DNA of 64,000 bases, taken from the NCBI GenBank assembly GCA_003222035.1, contig QHUS01000048.1:25417-89416 (forward strand), given 5' to 3'. Shown here piece by piece: positions 53,122-62,391 of this stretch. Source of the stretch: Gemmatimonadota bacterium. Lineage in GTDB: Bacteria > Gemmatimonadota > Gemmatimonadetes > Gemmatimonadales > GWC2-71-9. Both the position numbers and the translations under genes were made by a program. How positions within the stretch are numbered: position 1 is the first letter of the stretch; every line of letters begins with the position of its first letter. Under the pieces are notes generated by a model. That model made no database searches. It saw only the letters and a list, made by a program, of their open reading frames with translations, and had not been told where the DNA came from.

Positions 53122-54446
53122 ACGCCGCGGTCTCGGCAGGCGATACCGCCTGGGTCCTCACATCCACCGCGTTGGTGATGGTGATGACCGTCGGCCTGGC
53201 GTTCTTCTATGGCGGCTTGGTGCGCCCGAAGAACGCACTGAACACCATGATGATGAGTGTGGTCGCGCTGGGGGTGATCAGCGTGCAATGGGTCCTGGTC
53301 GGCTACTCGATCGCCTTCGGGCACGGCACGCCGTGGTGGGGTGGCCTCTCGTGGCTGGGCTTCAAGGGTGTGGGCGTCGATCCCGATCCCGCCTACGCGG
53401 CCACGATTCCGCTGCAGGCGCACGCCATGTTCCAGCTGATGTTCGCGATCATCACGCCGGCGCTCATCTCCGGCGCGATCGCGGAGCGGATGCGGTTCCG
53501 CTCTTACGTCGTGTTCCTCGTCCTGTGGTCGACGTTCGTGTACGATCCGCTGGCGCACTGGGTCTGGGGCGCGGGTGGGTGGCTGCAGAAGCTCGGCGCG
53601 CTCGACTTCGCGGGCGGTACCGTCGTGCACATCAGCTCGGGAGTCTCCGCGCTCGTCGCCGCGGCCATGCTGGGGGCCCGCAAGGACTTCAAGCGCACGG
53701 CGATCGTGCCGCACAACGTTCCGCTGGTGCTGCTGGGCGCCGGCCTGCTGTGGTTCGGCTGGTTCGGGTTCAATGCCGGATCCGCTCTCGCAGCGAACGG
53801 CTTAGCGGCGCTCGCCTTCACCAATACCAACACGGCGGCGGCCGCGGCACTCGTCACGTGGGCCCTGGTCGATTTCCTCCGCTCCGGCAAGGTGACGGCG
53901 GTCGGCGCCGCGACAGGGCTCGTCGTCGGCCTGGTGGCGATCACACCGGCGTCCGGCTATGTGACGGCGCAGGCCTCGCTCGCGATCGGTATCGTGGCGG
54001 CCTTGATCAGCTATACCGCGATCCAGATTCGCTCGCGGACCAGGCTCGACGACTCCCTCGACGTGTTCTCCTGTCACGGGCTCGGGGGAGCCGCGGGCGC
54101 CCTGCTGACCGGCGTGTTCGCCACCAAGCTGGCGAACCCCGCCGGTGGTGACGGCTGGCTGGCCGGTAATTTCGCTCAGATGGGTGTGCAGCTCGCGGCC
54201 GTGCTGGCGACCGTGGCGCTCGCCGTGGTCGGCACCGTCGTGATCCTGGGCTTGGTGCAGGCGACGCTCGGCGCCAGGGCGGGCGTGCGCGAGCAGCTCT
54301 CCGGCCTCGATTTGAGCGAGCACGGCGAAGAAGCCTACTTCGGCGAGCAGGGGGCGACCCCTTCGCCCGGCGTGGCGCTCGGCCAGGGCGTGATCGTCTC
54401 GGCCGCAGCCCCCGAACCGTTGAAGGCGGCGGCCGGCGCGACCTAG
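53118..54446 (+). CDS. amt: Ammonium transporter
   Basis: The 442-residue protein has eleven membrane helices of the Amt/Rh type. The twin histidines are in GTVVHISSGVSAL and FSCHGLGGAAGAL, and the ammonium site region has AGGTVV. An N-terminal FFYGGLVRPKNALNTMMMS motif is typical. It should be a trimer in the inner membrane, controlled by the upstream GlnK. Its stop shares CTAG with the convergent carbamoyltransferase gene. Confidence 0.94.
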   Translation: MNAAVSAGDTAWVLTSTALVMVMTVGLAFFYGGLVRPKNALNTMMMSVVALGVISVQWVLVGYSIAFGHGTPWWGGLSWLGFKGVGVDPDPAYAATIPLQAHAMFQLMFAIITPALISGAIAERMRFRSYVVFLVLWSTFVYDPLAHWVWGAGGWLQKLGALDFAGGTVVHISSGVSALVAAAMLGARKDFKRTAIVPHNVPLVLLGAGLLWFGWFGFNAGSALAANGLAALAFTNTNTAAAAALVTWALVDFLRSGKVTAVGAATGLVVGLVAITPASGYVTAQASLAIGIVAALISYTAIQIRSRTRLDDSLDVFSCHGLGGAAGALLTGVFATKLANPAGGDGWLAGNFAQMGVQLAAVLATVALAVVGTVVILGLVQATLGARAGVREQLSGLDLSEHGEEAYFGEQGATPSPGVALGQGVIVSAAAPEPLKAAAGAT

Positions 54447-56197
54447 CGCCGGCTGACCAGCCGGTTTTCGAGGAACAGGAACTCGATCCCGGTTCCGAGG
54501 AAGGTGTCGAGGGCCTCGCGGGGCGTGTTCACGATCGGCTGGCCCTTCACGTTGAAGCTCGTGTTGAGGACCATCTCACGCCCCGTGGTCCTCCCCACCG
54601 CCTTGAGCAGTTGGTGGAACTCGCGGTTGTCAGCAGCCGCGACCGTCTGCACGCGCGCCGATCCGTTGACGTGCGTGATGGCCGGCAGTTGCTGCCGGAA
54701 TTGCTCCCGGACGTTCACCGTCATGATCATGAAGGGCAGCTCCGTTCGGGGCGCCACCTCGAACCAGCGGTCAACCTCCTCGATCGACACGGCCGGCGCG
54801 AACGGCCGGAACGCCTCGCGCATCTTCACCATGGCGTTGATGCGGTCGCGCATCTCGGGATGGCCGGGATCGGCCAGGATGCTGCGGTGTCCGAGCGCTC
54901 GGGGGCCAAACTCCATGCGGCCGCGATACCACGCCACCACCCGCCCATCCGCGATCAGGCGGGCGGCCCGGGCGCAGGCTGCGTCCAGCGTATCGAACGG
55001 CTCGACATGCACCCGGTCGCGATACTGCGCCAGGGCGCCGTCGATCTCGGCCGGCCCATAGCCCGGCCCGAGAAACGGCACCGGGAATCGCTCGTTCCGA
55101 ACTTCGCCCGCGAGCGCCGCGCGCTGCAGCGCCGCACCGAGCGCGCTGCCGTCGTCCCCCGCTGCGGGCTGCACGTAGATCTCGTCGAACGTCCCCGAGC
55201 AGAGCAGCCTTCCGTTGGCCGTGCAGTTCAACGCGACCCCCCCGGCCAGCGCCAGTCGCCGTTCCCCTGTCGCGGTGGCGAAGTGCCCGCACAGATGCAG
55301 CATGGTCCGATCGAGACAGGCCTGGAGCGCAGCCGCCACGTCGCGGTGCACGTCGGTGATTTCCTCGTCCGGCCGCCGCGGTGGCACCAGGTGTTGGGTC
55401 AGATGGGCCCGCGCCGCGAGGTAGTGCTCCCGCTCCTCGCGCGTGCGGTTCGCGCGTAGCAGCGGAATCCGGATGGCGCCGTCGGGCCCCAGTTCGACGA
55501 CCTCCTCGAAAAAACGGCGGAACCGCTCGGGGTCTCCGTACGGGGCGAGCCCCATGATCTTGTATTCGTCGGCGTTGAAGTCGAAGCCGAGGTGGAGCGT
55601 GACCAGCGAATAGAGCACGCCGATGGAGTCGTGTGCGGCAATCTGCGCGATCCGGTCCAGCCGACCCCCGCGCGCCCGGTATACCGTGACGCTCTGCACC
55701 TCGCCCATGCCGTCGATGACGACAACGAGGCAGTCGTCCCACCCCGACGTGTAATACGCGCTGGCGGCGTGGGCCAAGTGGTGGCCGACGTGATGGACCC
55801 GTTCCGTGGGGAACGCCGGGAAGTCGCGCGCCAGCAGCGCGAGTAACGCTCCACGCGAGTAGACCTGGCGGTACAGGTCGCGGGACACCGGGTCGACCGC
55901 GTACACGCTGCGGAACGGCGCGTAATCGAACCCATGCGCGATCTCGTCCACCTCTTCGATCGCGAGTCCGGCCTCGGCGAGGCAGTAGGCGATCGCGCCT
56001 CGGGGGAAATCACCGGTATGCTTGCGCCGGCTGATCCGCTCCTCCGCGACGCCCGCGACCACGGCGCCATCCACGACCAGCACGGCGGCCGAATCGTGGC
56101 CCTGCGAAACTCGATACTCTCGCTCGTCGAGGTTCGGCCAATGCGCGCGCTTGAAGGGGATTGAGCCTTCGAATCCGCTGATGCCGAGAATCTTCAC
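54443..56197 (-). CDS. NodU/CmcH-family carbamoyltransferase
   Basis: The 584-residue enzyme transfers a carbamoyl group from carbamoyl phosphate to a hydroxyl, via carbamoyladenylate. The N-terminal Kae1-like domain has the metal-binding HHVGHHLAHAASAYYTS (H135-H143) and GHDSAAVLVVDG. The C-terminal YrdC-like part has GRMEFGPRALGHRSILADP split here. Length fits the O-carbamoyltransferases of antibiotics and Nod factors. The GTG at 56197 is divergent from the LLM-adenylation-ACP operon, with a palindrome between. It probably decorates the product of that operon. Confidence 0.9.
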   Translation of the reverse strand: MKILGISGFEGSIPFKRAHWPNLDEREYRVSQGHDSAAVLVVDGAVVAGVAEERISRRKHTGDFPRGAIAYCLAEAGLAIEEVDEIAHGFDYAPFRSVYAVDPVSRDLYRQVYSRGALLALLARDFPAFPTERVHHVGHHLAHAASAYYTSGWDDCLVVVIDGMGEVQSVTVYRARGGRLDRIAQIAAHDSIGVLYSLVTLHLGFDFNADEYKIMGLAPYGDPERFRRFFEEVVELGPDGAIRIPLLRANRTREEREHYLAARAHLTQHLVPPRRPDEEITDVHRDVAAALQACLDRTMLHLCGHFATATGERRLALAGGVALNCTANGRLLCSGTFDEIYVQPAAGDDGSALGAALQRAALAGEVRNERFPVPFLGPGYGPAEIDGALAQYRDRVHVEPFDTLDAACARAARLIADGRVVAWYRGRMEFGPRALGHRSILADPGHPEMRDRINAMVKMREAFRPFAPAVSIEEVDRWFEVAPRTELPFMIMTVNVREQFRQQLPAITHVNGSARVQTVAAADNREFHQLLKAVGRTTGREMVLNTSFNVKGQPIVNTPREALDTFLGTGIEFLFLENRLVSRR

Positions 56198-56256
56198 GGC
56201 GCGGGATGGTGGCAAGAAGCGTACGCGGTGAGAGCGTCGGTAAGGAGAGTGCAGAC

Positions 56257-56274
56257 TGTGGCGTGGGTGCCACA
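56257..56274. promoter_or_regulatory. Palindrome between divergent biosynthetic genes
   Basis: TGTGGC and GCCACA flank a 6-base centre, in the 176-base gap between the carbamoyltransferase and the monooxygenase operon. The spacing of half-sites suits a dimeric repressor controlling both directions. Confidence 0.4.
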
Positions 56275-56373
56275 CCAGCCGGGCAAGGTGGAGCGGTCGA
56301 GCGAGAGCCCGGTTCTTGCGGACGAAGGGGCGAATCGCGTTTGCAACGTGCCCACGTTCTCGAGCGAGGTCGA

Positions 56374-57399
56374 ATGACCGGCCGATTGCGCGAAACCGGG
56401 TTGAAAGTCTTCGCGACCTGCCCGCCGTCGTATACCGCCACACCCCGGATCTATCTCCGGGACGTCCTCGAAGTCGCGCGCTGGAGCGAGGCGGCCGGGT
56501 GCGAAGGAATCCTGATCTATACCGATAATGGGCTCGTGGATCCGTGGCTGATCGCACAGGAGATGATCACCCACACCGAACAGCTCTGCCCGCTCGTGGC
56601 GGTACAGCCGGTCTACATGCATCCCTATGCCGTGGCGAAGGTGGTCGCTTCGCTGGGATTCCTGCACGGCCGGCGGATATATCTCAACATGGTCGCGGGG
56701 GGCTTCAAGAACGACCTCGAAGCGCTCAACGACCCGACGCCCCACGACGAACGCTACGCCCGGCTGGTCGAGTATACGACGCTCATCATGGATCTCCTCA
56801 AGGGGGCCGGGCCTGTGACCCTCGACGGGCGGTATTACCGGGTGGCGAACCTCAGGATGACGCCGCGGCTCGAGCCGAAGCTCCTACCCGGCGTGTTCGT
56901 GTCGGGATCGTCGGACGCGGGGCTGGCCGCGGCACGAGAGCTCGGCGCGCTCGCGGTGCGTTATCCCAAGCCCGTCGTCGAGTACGAAGCGGCGCCGCCG
57001 CCGGACGCAGCCGCACTCGGAATCCGGATCGGCATCATCGCGCGCGAAGACTCGCATGATGCGTGGACGGTCGCGCGGCAACGCTTCCCGGACGACCGGC
57101 GTGGACAGCTCACCCATCAGCTCGCAATGAAGGTGTCAGACTCCGAGTGGCACAAGCAGCTCTCGAAGTTGGGGGAGACCGCGGCCGGTGAAGAGCAGCC
57201 GTACTGGATGGTCCCGTTCGAGAACTACAAGACGTTCTGTCCGTATCTGGTGGGGAGCTACGACCGCGTGGCCGACGAGGTCGCGCGGTACGTGGGAGTC
57301 GGTTACAAGACCATCATCCTGGACGTACCGGCGAGCCCGGAAGAGCTGGAGCACATCGGCGTCGTGTGTGAGCGCGCGGCCGAGCGCGTGACCCTGTGA
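56374..57399 (+). CDS. Luciferase-like (LLM) flavin monooxygenase
   Basis: The 341-residue protein is a bacterial-luciferase-like TIM barrel: LEVARWSEAAGCEGILIYTDNG, then VAVQPVYMHPYAVAKVVASLG and RRIYLNMVAGG. These features match SsuD-like FMNH2-dependent monooxygenases. No flavin reductase is beside it. The ATG at 56374 has GAGG upstream; the frame is open for 56 more codons but those residues are atypical. It overlaps the adenylation gene by GTGA, so it probably oxidises a carrier-bound amino acid, as other LLM enzymes in NRPS clusters do. Confidence 0.88.
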   Translation: MTGRLRETGLKVFATCPPSYTATPRIYLRDVLEVARWSEAAGCEGILIYTDNGLVDPWLIAQEMITHTEQLCPLVAVQPVYMHPYAVAKVVASLGFLHGRRIYLNMVAGGFKNDLEALNDPTPHDERYARLVEYTTLIMDLLKGAGPVTLDGRYYRVANLRMTPRLEPKLLPGVFVSGSSDAGLAAARELGALAVRYPKPVVEYEAAPPPDAAALGIRIGIIAREDSHDAWTVARQRFPDDRRGQLTHQLAMKVSDSEWHKQLSKLGETAAGEEQPYWMVPFENYKTFCPYLVGSYDRVADEVARYVGVGYKTIILDVPASPEELEHIGVVCERAAERVTL

Positions 57400-59000
57400 G
57401 TCGCCTGTTGCAGCAGCTGGTCAGCGCGCAGGCCGATCGGCGGCCCGACGCCGGCGCGCTGGTGTTCAAGCGGGAGCGCCTCACGTACGGGGAGCTCGAG
57501 CGGGCGAGCAACCGATTGGCACATCTTCTCAAGGCGGCCGGCTGCGCGCGCGGCGATCGCGTCTGCCTGCTGACCCCCAAATCGCCTGCCGCGATCATCG
57601 CGATCCTCGGCGTGCTCAAGGCCGATGCCGTGTACGTGCCGCTCGACCCCGGCAGTCCCGTCCCCCGACTCGAAAAGATGATCGCCTCGTGCGACACCCG
57701 TTGCATCCTCGCGAGTGGGGCCGTGGGCCCGACGGTCGAGGCATTGTTCGCCCTCCCCGGGTTCGGGGCGACGCACGCAGTCGGCTGGGTCGGAACGGAC
57801 GAGCCGCCGGCGGGCGTCCACGCGGAGTTCACGCGGGACGATGCCGCGTCGCAGCCCACGACGCCCCCGCCGAGCGCGAACGGACCGCAGGACCCCGCGC
57901 ACATCCTGTTCACATCGGGCTCCACCGGAACCCCCAAGGGTGTGGTCATCACGCACGCGAACGTGCGGGCGTTCATCGAGTGGGCGGTTGGGTACTTCGG
58001 CACGGTGCCCACGGATCGGATCTCCGGTCATCCGCCGCTCCACTTCGACCTCTCCACGTTCGACATGTTCGGTACGTTCCTGGCGGGCGCGGAGCTGCAC
58101 CTCATCCCGCCGGAGCTGAACCTGCTGCCGCACAAGCTCGCGGACCTGATTCGCAGCGCCGAGCTGACGCAGTGGTTCTCGGTGCCATCCGTGTTGAACT
58201 ACATGGCGAAGTTCGACGTCGTGAAGCACGGCGACTTTCCCGCCCTGCGGCGTGTCCTGTGGTGCGGGGAGGTCTTCCCGACGCCCCCCCTGATCTACTG
58301 GATGGAGCGGCTGCCGCACACGTCCTTTACTAACCTGTACGGTCCAACCGAGGCGACCATCGCGAGCAGCTATTACACAGTGCCGTCATGCCCCTCGAAT
58401 GAAGACGAAACGATTCCCATCGGGCAGGCCTGCGCGGGCGAGGAGCTGCTGGTCCTCGACGAGGCGCTGCAGCCCGTGCCTCCCGGCGAGGTGGGCGATC
58501 TGTACATCCGGGGTGCCGGGTTGAGCCCGGGGTACTGGCGCGACCCGGAGAAGACGCGGAGCGCATTCCTCCCCTACCCCGGCGGCACGGACCCGGGAGA
58601 CCGGATCTATCGGACCGGCGACCTCGCGACGCTGGGCCAGGACGGGCTCGTCCGCTTCTTGGGGCGCGCCGACTCGCAGATCAAGACGCGGGGCTACCGT
58701 GTGGAGCTGGGGGAGATCGAGGCGGCGTTGCACGCGCTCGGGACGCTGCGGGAATGCGCCGTGGTCGGCGTGCCGAGCCAGGACTTCGACGGCGTCGCCA
58801 TCTGCTGCGCGTATGCGCCCGGTGCCGACGCAGACATGTCCCCGGCGGCGCTGCGCGAGGCGTTGGCGCGCGCCCTTCCGCCGTACATGCTCCCGTCGCG
58901 CTGGCTCACCTTCCCCGAGCTGCCCAAGACCACGAACGGGAAGATCGACCGCCGGCGCCTCAAGGAGCTGTTCGCACCCGACGCCGTCGTCGCCCGATGA
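57396..59000 (+). CDS. Stand-alone amino-acid adenylation enzyme (NRPS A domain)
   Basis: The 534-residue protein has the NRPS adenylation motifs: A3 LFTSGSTGTPKG (171-182), A4 HFDLSTFDMF (216-225), A5 NLYGPTEATI, A7 YRTGDLA, A8 GRADSQIKTRGYRVELGEIE and A10 TTNGKIDRRRL with the catalytic Lys. Asp at the 235-equivalent position in A4 is kept, which normally binds the alpha-amino group, so an amino acid is likely. No condensation or thioesterase domain is present. It is sandwiched by GTGA and ATGA overlaps between the LLM enzyme and a carrier protein, so it should load that carrier. Confidence 0.92.
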   Translation: MSRLLQQLVSAQADRRPDAGALVFKRERLTYGELERASNRLAHLLKAAGCARGDRVCLLTPKSPAAIIAILGVLKADAVYVPLDPGSPVPRLEKMIASCDTRCILASGAVGPTVEALFALPGFGATHAVGWVGTDEPPAGVHAEFTRDDAASQPTTPPPSANGPQDPAHILFTSGSTGTPKGVVITHANVRAFIEWAVGYFGTVPTDRISGHPPLHFDLSTFDMFGTFLAGAELHLIPPELNLLPHKLADLIRSAELTQWFSVPSVLNYMAKFDVVKHGDFPALRRVLWCGEVFPTPPLIYWMERLPHTSFTNLYGPTEATIASSYYTVPSCPSNEDETIPIGQACAGEELLVLDEALQPVPPGEVGDLYIRGAGLSPGYWRDPEKTRSAFLPYPGGTDPGDRIYRTGDLATLGQDGLVRFLGRADSQIKTRGYRVELGEIEAALHALGTLRECAVVGVPSQDFDGVAICCAYAPGADADMSPAALREALARALPPYMLPSRWLTFPELPKTTNGKIDRRRLKELFAPDAVVAR

Positions 59001-59260
59001 CGACCACCACCCCGCTCGCGTCGATCCAGGCCGAGGTCGCGGCGATCTTCGCCCGCGACCTGCACATCGACGTGCCCGCACCCGACACCGATCTGCTGAC
59101 GACGGGGCGACTCGACTCGATCGGAATGGTGGAGCTGCTGCTGCAGCTCGAGAACCATTTTGGTGTACGGGCCGAAATGGATGACCTGGAGATCGATCAC
59201 TTCCGGTCCATTGCCGCGATCGCTTCCTTCATTACGACACGCCACAACGCCGACCGCTAG
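58997..59260 (+). CDS. Acyl/peptidyl carrier protein
   Basis: The 87-residue helical protein has the 4'-phosphopantetheine site S41 in GRLDSIGMVELL. Negatively charged helix 2/3 residues are as usual for carriers. It overlaps the adenylation gene by ATGA and ends the operon. It should hold the activated amino acid for oxidation and transfer. No phosphopantetheinyl transferase is in the window; a genome copy must serve. Confidence 0.9.
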   Translation: MTTTTPLASIQAEVAAIFARDLHIDVPAPDTDLLTTGRLDSIGMVELLLQLENHFGVRAEMDDLEIDHFRSIAAIASFITTRHNADR

Positions 59261-59307
59261 GCCGGTGAGAGCAATCACCGAGCCCCACGCCCGGCGCGGG
59301 CGCGGCC

Positions 59308-59691
59308 CTAGGAGGGCGCGCCTCCTGGTCGCACGAGGCTAGCGACGAGCGCCGCCAGCTCCGCGGCTTCGAACGGCTTGCTGATGAACTGATCGGCCCC
59401 CAGGGCCAGGGCGTGCCCGCCGACATCGATGGCCCCGGCCTGCTTCGTGCCTGAGATCGCGACGATCTTGACGCCCGGCCACTCGCGACGCAGCCGTCCG
59501 ATCGTCTGCAAGCCGCCCTGCCCGGGCATGAAGATGTCCACGATCACGACATCCGCGGCACGGCGCTCGTACGCGCGCACGCCGGCGTCGCCATCGGCAG
59601 CCTGCCGGACCTCGTGCCCGGCGTGCTCGAGATGCTTCGTGAGAGACTGCCTGAGAGTAACGTCGTCGTCGATGATCAGGACGCGAGCCAT
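59308..59691 (-). CDS. Single-domain response regulator (CheY-like)
   Basis: The 127-residue receiver has D8-D10, the phospho-acceptor D52, S80 and K105 (FISKPF). It has no output domain. It could accept phosphate from the orphan GAF-PAS kinase at 37.1-39.0 kb or act as a phosphate sink. It is convergent with the carrier-protein gene and divergent from a small membrane protein, and shows no operon link. Confidence 0.9.
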   Translation of the reverse strand: MARVLIIDDDVTLRQSLTKHLEHAGHEVRQAADGDAGVRAYERRAADVVIVDIFMPGQGGLQTIGRLRREWPGVKIVAISGTKQAGAIDVGGHALALGADQFISKPFEAAELAALVASLVRPGGAPS

Positions 59692-59789
59692 TGGCCTTGT
59701 GCCTCGGTTCGCTCTAATATCTCCACGCTGGGGTTCAACTAGAAGGGCGAGCAGCCAGTCGCTCTCACACCCAACGCGGGAGATTCACT

Positions 59790-60341
59790 GTGGAAGAGGT
59801 CGCGCGGTCGCCGTTTTCCGCCTGGGAAAGCTTCTACGTCATCATCGGTTCTTCGGCGGCGGCGTTGACCGGTCTGCAGTTCGTCGTGGTCGCGTTAGGG
59901 GCCGAGGCGCGCGCCATGAAAGCCCCGTCGCTCGAAGCCTTCGGCACACCGACGATCGTGCATTTTTGCGAGGTGCTGCTCGTCTCGGCGATCCTCAGTG
60001 CGCCCTGGCAAACGATGGACGGCCCGGGGCTCGCGCTCACCCTCTGTGGCGCCGGCGGGGTGGCGTACACGGTGGTGGTCATCCGGCGCGCGTGGCGACA
60101 AAAGGGGTACGCCCCCGTGCTCGAGGATTGGTTGTGGCACGCCGCATTTCCGTTCGTCGCCTACGCCGCCTTGTTGACGGCGGCGTTCTTCATCGAAGGC
60201 GATCCGCACTCGTGCCTTTTCGTCATCTCGGCGACCGCGCTGTTCCTGTTGTTCATCGGCATTCACAATGCGTGGGATGCGGTCACGTACGTCGCCGTCC
60301 TGAAATCGGAGGAACGGGACGAGCCCACGACCCACCGGTAG
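59790..60341 (+). CDS. Small membrane protein
   Basis: I do not recognise a family. The 183-residue protein has about five hydrophobic segments (ESFYVIIGSSAAALTGLQFVVVALG, then LALTLCGAGGVAYTVVVI and FPFVAYAALLTAAFFI with a LFVISATALFLLFIGIH end). The N-terminal part resembles other small regulator-linked membrane proteins. The GTG start has no strong ribosome site. Function unknown. Confidence 0.7.
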   Translation: MEEVARSPFSAWESFYVIIGSSAAALTGLQFVVVALGAEARAMKAPSLEAFGTPTIVHFCEVLLVSAILSAPWQTMDGPGLALTLCGAGGVAYTVVVIRRAWRQKGYAPVLEDWLWHAAFPFVAYAALLTAAFFIEGDPHSCLFVISATALFLLFIGIHNAWDAVTYVAVLKSEERDEPTTHR

Positions 60342-60382
60342 CAGCCTCAGAGCGAACCGCTCCGCGCGGCGCTGTCTCCGAC

Positions 60383-61024
60383 TTACTTCGGTACGATTCT
60401 CAGGTTGGCGAAATCACCGCCGGAGCCGTTGCCCACCCACAGACCGACCATCCCGTGTCCCCGGTGGCTCAACTCCGTGACCACGAGGCTCGGCGCCGTC
60501 GCATCACCCACCCAGACGCTCACCTGCGAATCCGCGACGACGACGCGCGCATGGAACCAGCCGTTCGGGTCCGGTGCCGGACTCACCGCCTTTTCGTACA
60601 CTCCCGGGCGCTCGTCCCGCAGTTTCTGCCACGTGTAGGTCGGGTGCGCGATGTATTGGACGGCGTGCGCATGTCGAGTCGAGTCTGCGGCGCGGAAGTT
60701 GAACGGACGGAAATAGATCGCGTCGTACGTGGTGCTATCGAGGCCGTGAAATGCCACGCCCAGGAAGCTCTGCTGCTGGACGTCCTTCCCGCGTACGTCC
60801 AGCTCGATCGTGCCGTTGGCGAACTCGACGCCCTGCACGTACGCCACGCCTTCGCCGGCGCCCTCGGTCAAACGCACACCTTTCCGCGCGCCGTCCGTGA
60901 GCCCACCCACGGTGCGGTTGAAGACCCGCAGGCCTTCAGGGTCGAGCGTCCTCTGCTGGCCGGCAACGGCCGAGGCGGTGACGAGGGCAGCTAGCATGGA
61001 CAAGACGGAAACACGTTGTCTCAT
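60383..61024 (-). CDS. Secreted LamG/DUF1080-like beta-sandwich protein
   Basis: The 213-residue protein has a signal peptide (ending AVAGQQ) and a concanavalin A-like beta-sandwich pattern: GVEFANGTIELDVRGKD, then FLGVAFHGLDSTTYDAIYFRPFNF and GMVGLWVGNGSGGDFANL. Such folds include DUF1080 and family 16 glycosidase relatives. Catalytic Glu residues are not evident, so carbohydrate binding is more likely than cleavage. The ATG at 61024 begins the signal; a codon upstream is in frame but less typical. Confidence 0.72.
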   Translation of the reverse strand: MRQRVSVLSMLAALVTASAVAGQQRTLDPEGLRVFNRTVGGLTDGARKGVRLTEGAGEGVAYVQGVEFANGTIELDVRGKDVQQQSFLGVAFHGLDSTTYDAIYFRPFNFRAADSTRHAHAVQYIAHPTYTWQKLRDERPGVYEKAVSPAPDPNGWFHARVVVADSQVSVWVGDATAPSLVVTELSHRGHGMVGLWVGNGSGGDFANLRIVPK

Positions 61025-61164
61025 AATCGCACCGTTCGTTGAGGCGCCGGTCGTAGGGGAAAGGTCACGTTGTCCCAAACGTGGCGTTGGACGTAGGGAT
61101 CAACGTCGGTGATACGAATCGGCGTGGAAGTGTGTTTCAGCATGAAGTGGTACGCGTTGTCGCC

Positions 61165-62313
61165 TCACCGGGGCGGCGCATCACGGCACGCCTGCGCCAC
61201 CTCGCTGGGGAGTGTCGTCGCCATCTCGGCCGTCACGGCGCCGATTCCCCACGTGTTCGCGATCACGGCGACCGCGATTTCATCATCGGGGAAGACGTAG
61301 AGCGCGGACTGCACGCCGACGAACGCGCCGTTGATGTGTACTCGCTTCCTGCCGGCCGAATCGGGGTTCACGAACCACCCGAGACCCCAGTTCGTCCCAC
61401 CGGCGGTCCCGCGGATCTCCGACTGGACGAGTCGGAGCGCACCCGGCGAGAGGCGCCCCGGGCGCATGACGGCCTGGCCAAACCGCACGAGATCCTCGGC
61501 TGTCGTGAGAATGTTGCCGCCGCCCATGTTGTAGCTGTAATCGAAGTCGGGCACGCGCCGCAGCTCGGTGGAAGGGGCATAGGTGATCGGATCGTTGAAC
61601 GCGTAATGGCGGACACGGCGCTCGACGACGTAGCGAACGTCGTCAAACCGGGTGTCGCGCAGCCCGAGCGGGCGAAAAATCAGATCGGCGACGACCGTGG
61701 CGAACGGCCGGTGCGTGGCCGCTTGAATCGCGGCGGCTATGAGATTGTAGCCGTAGCTCGAGTAGTGATAGGCACGACCCGGCTGGTCGACGAGGGAATC
61801 GCCGGCCACCATCGCCACCACGTCCATGACGTCATTCACGTGCCGGGCGAGGAACTCGGCCGTCCTCTCGGCGGGGCGGTAGTGCCGTACGCCACCGAGA
61901 TGCGCGGCGAGGAGACGCAATGTGATGGAATCGCTGCCGGGCGGATGATAGGCCGGCAGGTACCGCTGGATCGGCGCATCGAGATCGATGACACCGGAGT
62001 CGGCGAGGATCGCCAGCGTCGTGCCCGTGAACGCCTTGCCGGTACTGGCCACCGTGAAGAGCGAGCGCGGCGTGACCGGGACGCGATGCTCGAGATCGGC
62101 GAAGCCCAGCCCTTCGGAGTAGACCAGTCGGCCGTGATGCATGATGGCCGCCGACAGCCCGACGTTTCGCTCCTTCTCCTGCATCGTTTGGAGCAACCGC
62201 CGGATCGCCGGTCCGGCCTCAGTGCACGTGTGCTCGCGAGCTTGCGCATTGAGACCGCGCGACGCGCACGTCACGGCAAGACTCGCCACTAGCGTACGTC
62301 CCAAAGGCGACAT
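61165..62313 (-). CDS. Secreted serine hydrolase, beta-lactamase class C-like
   Basis: The 382-residue protein has a signal peptide and the class C/DD-peptidase fold: nucleophile S90 with K93 (STGK), YSS at 184-186 in the YxN position, and a late HINGAF in place of KTG. These features mark serine esterases and D-aminopeptidases as well as beta-lactamases. Antibiotic resistance should not be assumed. The ATG at 62313 begins the signal; an in-frame ATG 30 bases upstream is also possible. Confidence 0.88.
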   Translation of the reverse strand: MSPLGRTLVASLAVTCASRGLNAQAREHTCTEAGPAIRRLLQTMQEKERNVGLSAAIMHHGRLVYSEGLGFADLEHRVPVTPRSLFTVASTGKAFTGTTLAILADSGVIDLDAPIQRYLPAYHPPGSDSITLRLLAAHLGGVRHYRPAERTAEFLARHVNDVMDVVAMVAGDSLVDQPGRAYHYSSYGYNLIAAAIQAATHRPFATVVADLIFRPLGLRDTRFDDVRYVVERRVRHYAFNDPITYAPSTELRRVPDFDYSYNMGGGNILTTAEDLVRFGQAVMRPGRLSPGALRLVQSEIRGTAGGTNWGLGWFVNPDSAGRKRVHINGAFVGVQSALYVFPDDEIAVAVIANTWGIGAVTAEMATTLPSEVAQACRDAPPR

Positions 62314-62391
62314 TGCACCCCCATCGTTCGGTGAGCCGACCATTCTAGGCCGCTCGGGCTTGCGCCCCGGGGGTTGAGATGGGTGGTGTGG

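Noticed and set aside
61165..62313. Beta-lactamase resistance gene
   Set aside because: STGK and YSS motifs are present, but KTG is replaced by HING and the family is broad. Esterase or peptidase function is as likely.
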